Shown here: piece after piece, positions 52,023 to 58,328 of the stretch
How the letters are laid out: each line of letters begins with the position of its first letter
Position numbering within the stretch: position 1 is the first letter of the stretch
NCBI GenBank assembly: GCA_017428945.1
Contig: JAFRPW010000006.1
Coordinates: 1-64,000, forward strand
From: Bacteroidales bacterium
GTDB taxonomy: Bacteria; Bacteroidota; Bacteroidia; Bacteroidales; UBA932
DNA length: 64,000 bases
Direction: 5' to 3'
Notes under the pieces: generated by a model
Seen by the model: only the letters and a program-made list of their open reading frames with translations
Database searches by the model: none
What the model was told of the DNA's origin: nothing
Made by a program: the position numbers and the translations under genes

Positions 52023-53387
52023 CTAATCTGCCTTGTAATATATTGTAATAGTTCCCTGTATTCTGTCACTCCAGACATTCTTCTGTTTTAATGCGAAGTG
52101 GGTATAATCGGTTGCTCCAGCCAGAACATAAGTTGTTGATGTTTGAGAATCTCCTGATCCTTCTGTCGCAGAATATGATATGGTTGTGCTGGAAGGATCA
52201 GCGGATGTCCCCGCATAAAGAATGTAATTGTCACGGTAGTATTTTCCCGTTGCCGTGTTGCTTACTACTATCTTCACAATTGTTCCAAGGGAGGTGTCGT
52301 TGTAAATACGTTCACTTCCGCCACCATCACCGGAGAATTTAATATAATCCCCATCTTTAACCACATAATATGAGTAGAAATCCAAGCCGCTGATTGTGAA
52401 TTTTGTGGCCGATGTTGCGGTACTGGGAAGAGATGAGGGACTGATGGCTACGGAGCTCAGTCCAGGATATCCATCAAAGCCTATTACATTCATATTAACC
52501 CGATACATAGTGTTGCGAGCAAGTGTCACATTTGCCAAACCACCAAGCGTGGTAGTCCTGGAACAAATCTCATCTCCACCAGAATCTTTAAATGTGAAAG
52601 TAAAGTTACCAGAAGGAGAAACATCGCAACCATACGGCAGGTAGAAAGTATATTTGCCGTCTACTCCGGGAGTAAAGCTATATGTTACAGACCTCTGCTC
52701 CCCATCATCACCAGTACCTGATGTATAATAGACTAAATCATTGGCGCTGTCATATGTTGTATAATAGCGACCGGCAAGATCACGACTATCATTTGATATA
52801 ACAAGTTGTCTTGCGGTGGACGGAATATTCGTAAACTTAAACCTTATCACGCTTCCCATATGTTTAAGATGATACGTTCCGTCAAAACTTGCCTTAAGGG
52901 TATGAGCCAGCATAGGAATGCCATCGGCACCACTTCCGGTATATTCGGTCGGCAACGTTATCGTTGTGCTTTCTTTATAAGGTTCAGACGATGACGGATA
53001 CAAGTCATTACAAATATTATAAGGATATATGGCCCAATATGCATAAGTACCACCTTCGGTTCCACCAGGCGTTCCGGTAAAAGAACCATCTCCTGACGTT
53101 GTTTCAAACTCGTATTTCTTATAACCGCCGTTGGAATAAAGAATACTGATCTTATCACCGGCTTCCCATCCAACAATTGCTTTCATCGTTCCGGTATCTT
53201 CAGTATAAGTTGTTTTTGTCTCCCCGCCTTCAATTGTGGCCTTAATCGTGACAATATTCTCAACTGGAGTAATCTCTTCAACTGTGTTTGAGTTCTCTTC
53301 AGTTATGTCCTCTTCGACGACAGGATGAACCTTTTCACAGGCATAAAACGCAAGAAGGACTGCAAATACGTAGATAATCTTTTTCAT
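52023..53387 (-). CDS. Fimbrillin-like lipoprotein without recognised cargo domain
   Basis: A 454-residue lipoprotein (signal MKKIIYVFAVLLAFYAC) with a GGAGGG ribosome site. I reject a 13-residue upstream extension. Residues about 45-300 are fimbrillin-like: ETKTTYTEDTG, VGWEAGDKISILYSNGG, YWAIYPYN, TFYLPYGCDVSPSGNFTFTF. The remaining ~150 residues (SSVAISPSSLPSTATSATKF, TISGLDFYSYYVVKDGDYIK) look like an IPT/TIG-like beta-domain ending TITIYYKAD. It resembles the N-domain of the 49096 protein. It may be a surface or fimbrial stalk protein. A 37-residue peptide gene lies 16 bases in front. Confidence 0.82.
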   Translation of the reverse strand: MKKIIYVFAVLLAFYACEKVHPVVEEDITEENSNTVEEITPVENIVTIKATIEGGETKTTYTEDTGTMKAIVGWEAGDKISILYSNGGYKKYEFETTSGDGSFTGTPGGTEGGTYAYWAIYPYNICNDLYPSSSEPYKESTTITLPTEYTGSGADGIPMLAHTLKASFDGTYHLKHMGSVIRFKFTNIPSTARQLVISNDSRDLAGRYYTTYDSANDLVYYTSGTGDDGEQRSVTYSFTPGVDGKYTFYLPYGCDVSPSGNFTFTFKDSGGDEICSRTTTLGGLANVTLARNTMYRVNMNVIGFDGYPGLSSVAISPSSLPSTATSATKFTISGLDFYSYYVVKDGDYIKFSGDGGGSERIYNDTSLGTIVKIVVSNTATGKYYRDNYILYAGTSADPSSTTISYSATEGSGDSQTSTTYVLAGATDYTHFALKQKNVWSDRIQGTITIYYKAD

Positions 53388-53403
53388 AGCAAAACCCTCC
53401 TTA

Positions 53404-53517
53404 CTAGATATTGTACTCTCCGCCAAGATCCATATTCTCGGGCGAACCGTTAAGTAAAACGGATTCCATTTGAACGTCGTAAACGATCGTTTCGGGTGAT
53501 GTGTACTCTTCTTTCAT
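53404..53517 (-). CDS. Short conserved-pattern peptide (37 aa)
   Basis: Starts MKEEYTSPETIVYDVQMES and ends LNGSPENMDLGGEYNI. It keeps Y-x-x-P-x-x-x-V; the C-x-S-G motif is replaced by L-N-G-S. It is the shortest of the five. It is the first gene after the promoter at 53598-53628, and its leader (53518-53597) contains an eight-pair hairpin (CACATAAG/CTTATGTG, 53554-53579). Function unknown. Confidence 0.68.
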   Translation of the reverse strand: MKEEYTSPETIVYDVQMESVLLNGSPENMDLGGEYNI

Positions 53518-53597
53518 ATTGGTGTAAAATAATTATTTTGTGTCCTTATTCCACACATAAGTGCTGTATCTCTTATGTGCTTTTAATGCCCAAGTCG

Positions 53598-53628
53598 CAA
53601 AAATGCAAAAAAATTCCGTTTGAGCAAA
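53598..53628 (-). promoter_or_regulatory. Promoter of the peptide/fimbrillin-like unit
   Basis: On the minus strand TTTG (53628-53625), nineteen bases, CATTTTTG (53605-53598), one mismatch from TAnnTTTG. The layout equals that at 46292-46322. Confidence 0.65.
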
Positions 53629-53653
53629 CTATAATGGTATAATAAACACCCAA

Positions 53654-53738
53654 TTGCGCATAATGCCACCAAAAATGCGCATTTTGCGAAAAAATGGACT
53701 TCTGACAGAGGAATCTGTGAAACTAATAATGAAACGGA
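53654..53738. promoter_or_regulatory. Upstream element shared with the 46.4-kb locus
   Basis: TTGCGCA (53654-53660), sixteen bases, GCGCATTTTGCGAAA, then CTTCT and GAAACTAATAATGAAACGGA (53719-53738). Order and the sixteen-base spacing match 46339-46445. The element ends nine bases further from its -33 box than in the other copy (25 against 16 intervening bases), close to one DNA turn. Confidence 0.5.
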
Positions 53739-53778
53739 TACTCGGAACTGTCTGATTCACAAGATGGCTCTTATTATC

Positions 53779-53809
53779 TTGGAGAATGAAAATAAATGCT
53801 CTATATTTG
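53779..53809 (+). promoter_or_regulatory. Plus-strand promoter of a possible small RNA
   Basis: TTG (53779-53781), twenty bases, TATATTTG (53802-53809) fits the Bacteroidetes consensus, but no open frame of note follows. Confidence 0.55.
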
Positions 53810-53815
53810 CAGTGT

Positions 53816-53892
53816 TGGAATAACGTGGCCCATTGAGAAAGGGCACCAAACATAGAGCATTTCTCTTAATAAGGGGGATGCTCTACTTTTTG
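53816..53892 (+). ncRNA. Possible small RNA of about 75 nt
   Basis: Starting about seven bases after the -7 box, the transcript would hold a GGCCC/GGGC hairpin (near 53827-53844). It would then end in a longer hairpin built from TAGAGCAT (53853-53860) and ATGCTCTA (53878-53885), with an inner CTCTT/AAGGG stem, followed by CTTTTT. That is a good intrinsic terminator. AAATGCTCTAT at 53794-53804, overlapping the promoter, is the exact complement of 53852-53862. I do not recognise an RNA family. Confidence 0.45.
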
Positions 53893-53903
53893 CACATTAT
53901 CTC

Positions 53904-53936
53904 CCAAAAAGCCCCCTCCATCCGGAAGGGGCTTTG
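53904..53936 (-). terminator. Terminator of the GH18/BACON operon
   Basis: On the minus strand AAGCCCCTTCC, loop GGAT, GGAGGGGGCTT is followed by TTTGG. It comes 55 bases after the GH18 stop and closes the second SusD-led operon. Confidence 0.75.
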
Positions 53937-53953
53937 GTAGCAGGTTGTTTAAG

Positions 53954-53974
53954 ATTCCGGGTCAAGCCCGGAAT
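53954..53974. repeat. Dispersed intergenic palindrome
   Basis: ATTCCGGG-TCAAG-CCCGGAAT followed by GACG. It belongs to the same loose family as the palindrome at 43858-43881, in opposite orientation. Confidence 0.5.
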
Positions 53975-53990
53975 GACGTGGGGCAGGCCG

Positions 53991-56090
53991 CTACAGGTTA
54001 GTAAACTCAACCTTATGCAACCACGAAGGATTGCCGCTGTCGCAGTCGTCACCTATCCAGATGCAGTTGTTCTTGTGGTCCACACAGACGGCTTCGGGGT
54101 TCCAGTTGGCGAAGTTGGCAAGAGAATATGTTGCCAGCAGCTTGCTGCCGTCACCGGTGAACAGGTAAAGCGTGAACGGCAGGTACTGAGGCTTGTCCTT
54201 GTTGGAGTTGGAATCCAGCACCCAGAGATAGTCGCTCACGGGATCGTAGCAAAGATCGCCCACCTCGGAGATTGTAGACGTGACGTCGCGGAGACTCTTC
54301 TTCCAGAGCCGAGTGCCGTCAAGCTTGTACTCGAACAGCCTGGCGCCCGTCTGCGTACCGAAGTAAAGGTTCCCCTTGTGCCAGGCAATGCCCTCACAGC
54401 CGGAATTACCCATATCCTCAACACCCTCAACCTTGATGGTGAAATTGTCATCCTTGCCGTTATAGCCGGGAGCGGGAACACGATAGACAGATTTGGAGCT
54501 GCTCTCGAGACCAATATACAGGTCCCCGGTTGCAGGATCCATGGTAAGGCCCTCAAAATCCGCCTCACGGTACCACTGCTTCACGAAAGTGCCGTCGAAG
54601 TTAATTCTGTACAAGGTTCCCTTGTCGTGCACTCCCCAGAGGAAGTCACCGTCCTTGGACAGACACAGGCCGGAGAGCTCCTGGACCATGTCGCCGCCGC
54701 TCTTGCCAAGGACATACTTGGTATACTTACCCATTACAGGCAGTTCCTTGGGCTTCTGATCCTTGTACTCATCCGGGCGCTCGTACCTTCCGGGCGCGTC
54801 AGGATTTCCGTCCATGGCGTGCTTCACGGCGTGACGGAGCGTACCCTCATCGTTGTCGTGGCGGTATTCCCAGATCATCACGCCAAGCATATTGCGGCTC
54901 ATTGCGTATTCCACCTTGGCGTTGATGGACTCTATGTCCTCGTAGCTGGCGTACATACGGCCCAGGGCATCGCCAAGATAAGGGACCTTTGCAACATCGT
55001 CCCAGATGCGGTAGTTGACGCCCTTGACGTCCATGCCGTCGCAGGTACCCTTGAAGAAGATATCCTCCAGCTTGCTGTAGTCTACGCTGGAAGGGTAGCG
55101 GTTGCCCACGGACTGCTTGTAGCCGTCGCCGTGGCCGTAGAAAGCCAGGCCGAAGTTCATCATCTGGTAAGGTATGCCCTGCTTGCCGTGGAAAATATCG
55201 TCCACAGCCTCAGAGGCGCAGCGGTCCTTGCATATGGCGCTGCGGTACAGCGGAGAGTTATGGTACGGAGGATTGCCCTCGTCGTACGTCATCACGTTGA
55301 TATAATCGATGTAAGGCAGCACGCCGTAGTTGTCCGTGTACTTGCCGCTGTCCGACGCAGCGTAGGACAGAATCTTGTCCGGCATGGCCTCACGCATCTC
55401 CTTGAAAAGGGTGACGAAGTTTTCATAGTCGGCCGGGGAGGCTCCGTTCACGTGGTCCCCGTCCTTGGCGGCGTAAGTGGGATACTCCCAGTCGATGTCG
55501 AAGCCGTCCACTCCGTACTGCTCGCATATGGCGACGCAGTCATCGATGAACGCCTTGCGCTTTGCGGCGTCACGGGCCATCTGGGACCAGCCGTCCGCAT
55601 TCTTTCCCCAGCCGCCCATCTGGAGCTTAACCTTGAGCTCCGGGTAGTCCGCCTTGTAGGCCACGAACTTCTGCACCAGGGCTATGGATGCAGCCGGAAT
55701 GTCGATTCCCGTGCCGTTGTCCTTATCCTTGAAACGAACATGTCCCACGTTGATGTGGGTGAAGTTCCTGACTTCCTCAAGCGAAGGGAATACGCTGCTT
55801 TTGGTGTACTCCGTATAATAAATCTCGATAATGGGAGTAATGCCGATACGCGCAAGACGCTCAGGATTGTTGACGATGGCGTTCATGGGGTCGTCCGGGT
55901 CCACGGGGTTCACCGGGCCGGGGCTGTCCGGATTGAACGGGTCTCCGTCCGGAATTGTTCCCGCAGTGGGCTTGGTTCCGGGGTTAGGGACTGTCATCCC
56001 CATCACCGTATCTCCCGTGCAGGAGCACAGGGCAAAGACTGCGCTTGCAATGGCGACAAGGGATAATGTGATAAGCTTAGAAGTTTTCAT
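53991..56090 (-). CDS. GH18 glycosidase fused to an SdiA-regulated-type propeller (lipoprotein)
   Basis: A 699-residue lipoprotein (start MKTSKLITLSLVAIASAV, lipobox LCSC, Cys24). I reject a 33-residue upstream extension without signal character. After a Pro/Asp-rich spacer comes a GH18 barrel (about 85-430) with KLQMGGWGKN and the catalytic GVDGFDIDWEYP (Glu202), plus VMTYDEGNPPYH. Residues about 455-699 form a beta-propeller of the SdiA-regulated type: LSGLCLSKDGDFLWG, EADFEGLTMDPATGDLYI, GCEGIAWHKGNLYFGT, NPEAVCVDHKNNCIWIGDD. GH18 includes chitinases and endo-beta-N-acetylglucosaminidases; with SusD and BACON lipoproteins in one operon an ENGase-type glycan role is plausible. The propeller may bind a ligand or calcium. 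It is last in its operon. Confidence 0.9.
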   Translation of the reverse strand: MKTSKLITLSLVAIASAVFALCSCTGDTVMGMTVPNPGTKPTAGTIPDGDPFNPDSPGPVNPVDPDDPMNAIVNNPERLARIGITPIIEIYYTEYTKSSVFPSLEEVRNFTHINVGHVRFKDKDNGTGIDIPAASIALVQKFVAYKADYPELKVKLQMGGWGKNADGWSQMARDAAKRKAFIDDCVAICEQYGVDGFDIDWEYPTYAAKDGDHVNGASPADYENFVTLFKEMREAMPDKILSYAASDSGKYTDNYGVLPYIDYINVMTYDEGNPPYHNSPLYRSAICKDRCASEAVDDIFHGKQGIPYQMMNFGLAFYGHGDGYKQSVGNRYPSSVDYSKLEDIFFKGTCDGMDVKGVNYRIWDDVAKVPYLGDALGRMYASYEDIESINAKVEYAMSRNMLGVMIWEYRHDNDEGTLRHAVKHAMDGNPDAPGRYERPDEYKDQKPKELPVMGKYTKYVLGKSGGDMVQELSGLCLSKDGDFLWGVHDKGTLYRINFDGTFVKQWYREADFEGLTMDPATGDLYIGLESSSKSVYRVPAPGYNGKDDNFTIKVEGVEDMGNSGCEGIAWHKGNLYFGTQTGARLFEYKLDGTRLWKKSLRDVTSTISEVGDLCYDPVSDYLWVLDSNSNKDKPQYLPFTLYLFTGDGSKLLATYSLANFANWNPEAVCVDHKNNCIWIGDDCDSGNPSWLHKVEFTNL

Positions 56091-56157
56091 TTCCGTGCTA
56101 TTTTTAGTGTTTATTGGTACCCAAGGGGCAGGTTCAGTGCCCCCTGGATAAAAAGCG

Positions 56158-58302
56158 TTATTCCGCCACGCAGCGGACGCTGCCTGCACGGGACTTGCCG
56201 GCAGTGCTCAGCTTGTGGGCGTTACCGCCGGAAGTGGCCTCACGGACGTTCATGCCGTATGCAGCCTTGTCGTCGCTCTTGTGAGCGGTCCAGTACAGGA
56301 CGCGGAGGCCGTTCTTGGCCACGCCGCCTGCAGGATCATAGTCGTCACAATAACCGGCAAACGGGAACACCGCAACGGGATCACCCATCATGAAGATGTG
56401 GTTGTCCTTGCTCTCGGCCCAACCGGCAACTGCAGTGAAGTCACCGCTGTGCAGAGGCTGGTCAGAGAGTCTTGCGGGAACGCGGTATCCGGGAGGGCAG
56501 GGATCGTACATGGTCTTTGACTCGTCTACCCACAGGGTGTTGTCGGCGGGGGTAATCCAGTCGCCATTGTTGGCACGGCCCATGAGGAGAGGATTCTGGA
56601 TGGACTGCTCCAGAGTTATCTTGCAGGCCTCGGTTGCGCCGTCACCGTCAATCTGTGAAGGGGCGGGGCCGGTAGTCTTTGCAAAACTGCTGCCGGAAGT
56701 GGCCTTGGGTCCAGGGAACGGGTCCTTGCGGCCCCACTGGTAGAAGAAGCCGTATGACTCTACGGGAGCTTCAGCATCGGCGGGAGCTGCAACAAGGGCA
56801 CCCAGGTTGCGGTCCATCATGGGAACGCTGTAGATGCCATTGGTATTGGTTGTGATTTCCGTTGCAGGAATCCAGATGTGCCAGCTCCAGAGAATGACGT
56901 CGTTGGCGTCCTTGGCGGCGATGACTGCGTTACCGGGCTTAAGGGTCTCCGGAGTGGAGAAGTTGATGAAACCATCGGCAAAGGAGACTGCAGCTATGAC
57001 GCTGTTCACGGTCACTTCTTCTGCATTGTTGTAGGTTTCCCAGTAGAGCTCCGCCTTTGCAACTGCACCCACGGATTCCGTGGAATTACCCTTGACGGGA
57101 GCAAACTTGTAGTCGCCTGCGGCAGTTACGATGTAGCTGTTTGCGGTTTCCTTCTTACCAAGATCCTTAGGGCCGGGGATAATCTTGTCCTGGGCGATGG
57201 TAATGGTCTGGATGACGGTGTCCGTACCCTTCTTGACGATGTTAACCGTGCCTTCGCGGAGGGCGCCGGTCTCGTTGTTGGCAAGGGCCAGGGTAATTAC
57301 ATAGGCCTGTGCCTTGACGCTCACGAGGGTAATCCATTCGGCCTGGGGCTTCACGTCGAATTCCACGTTGGAGACTACGTTTGCCACAACAATGGCGTCT
57401 TCGCCCTCGGCCATATAGTCGACGGTGCCGCTGTAGGGAGTGTCGATGACCTCTACGCCCTCTGCCTCAACGGTGAGGTTCACCAGGGAAGTAAGACCCA
57501 CCTTGGAATCTGCATAGGCAAGGAGAACGGCCGATGACTTCATGGTGACGGGAGTGACCACAATCTTGTCGGCCTCCACCTTTACGGTGAACTGCTTGGG
57601 GTTGTAACCGGCCACGCCGACGACGGTGCCGGAGGTCTTAGCGCTCACGCTGTAGGGAATCTCGATGGGGTCAAGCGTGGAGAAGGTGAACCCGGTGGTC
57701 TCGATGTTCAGCTTGAAAGCCTCTGCGAAGGGGATGTTGACCTTGGTATTGTCGCTGAGGGTGAGGACGACCTTGTCCTGCTCTACCTTGATGTCGGTGA
57801 AAATACCGTCTACAAGCGTAGCTCCTTCGTTCTGGACCTGGCCAAGGACTACGGGATCGGAGCCGTCGATGGAAACAAGGAGGTTGCCGTCCTCGTCAAT
57901 GGTGAAGACGGGGGTCTGGTAGACAGGTACTTCCTTGCCGTCAATCTTGATGGCGACGCCGTCGATGGCCCATACGAGGTCTCCGGATCCGCTCTTGATA
58001 ACACCCAGCACAGGTGCGGTATAATCGGCCTTGGGGCTGATTTCGAAGTACTTGACATCACCGTTGGTATAAGTGACGGTTATGCCGACAGTCTTGCCAG
58101 TATCGGGGTCTGCGTACTCCTGAACCTTGGCCACGAACACGCCTTCGCCGATGGCGGACTGCAGGCTCCGGATATTGCCTTCCAGCTCATTGAGCCTGGT
58201 CTCTACGGCATCCAGACGGGCTTTGATGCCGGAGTCGTCATAATTGCTTGTGCAACCTGCCAGAAGCAGAACTGCAGCAACGCTTATCAATAACTTTTTC
58301 AT
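56158..58302 (-). CDS. Lipoprotein with DUF4988-like N-end, BACON-like region and Fib_succ_major-type C-domain
   Basis: A 714-residue lipoprotein (signal MKKLLISVAAVLLLAGC). Residues about 25-60 are a short coiled coil (IKARLDAVETRLNELEGNIR), as in DUF4988-bearing lipoproteins, followed by beta-rich repeats (VYQTPVFTIDEDGNLLVSID). Residues about 290-380 look like BACON or related Ig folds (FDVKPQAEWITLVSVKAQAY, NIVKKGTDTVIQTITI). Residues about 385-714 are the shared C-terminal module (ETANSYIVTAAG, GNAVIAAKDA, WSWHIWIPATEI, MMDRNLGALVA, YQWGRKDPFPGP, YDPCPPGYRVPA, SVRCVAE). Probably surface exposed and glycan- or protein-binding. It lies between the paralogous lipoprotein and GH18. Confidence 0.85.
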   Translation of the reverse strand: MKKLLISVAAVLLLAGCTSNYDDSGIKARLDAVETRLNELEGNIRSLQSAIGEGVFVAKVQEYADPDTGKTVGITVTYTNGDVKYFEISPKADYTAPVLGVIKSGSGDLVWAIDGVAIKIDGKEVPVYQTPVFTIDEDGNLLVSIDGSDPVVLGQVQNEGATLVDGIFTDIKVEQDKVVLTLSDNTKVNIPFAEAFKLNIETTGFTFSTLDPIEIPYSVSAKTSGTVVGVAGYNPKQFTVKVEADKIVVTPVTMKSSAVLLAYADSKVGLTSLVNLTVEAEGVEVIDTPYSGTVDYMAEGEDAIVVANVVSNVEFDVKPQAEWITLVSVKAQAYVITLALANNETGALREGTVNIVKKGTDTVIQTITIAQDKIIPGPKDLGKKETANSYIVTAAGDYKFAPVKGNSTESVGAVAKAELYWETYNNAEEVTVNSVIAAVSFADGFINFSTPETLKPGNAVIAAKDANDVILWSWHIWIPATEITTNTNGIYSVPMMDRNLGALVAAPADAEAPVESYGFFYQWGRKDPFPGPKATSGSSFAKTTGPAPSQIDGDGATEACKITLEQSIQNPLLMGRANNGDWITPADNTLWVDESKTMYDPCPPGYRVPARLSDQPLHSGDFTAVAGWAESKDNHIFMMGDPVAVFPFAGYCDDYDPAGGVAKNGLRVLYWTAHKSDDKAAYGMNVREATSGGNAHKLSTAGKSRAGSVRCVAE

Positions 58303-58328
58303 AAGAGGTTATATTTTTAGTTTATATA

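Noticed and set aside
53934-56066. Long open frame antisense to the GH18-propeller gene
   Set aside because: It mirrors a GC-rich coding region, has no recognisable domain and no start context; the minus-strand gene explains the DNA.
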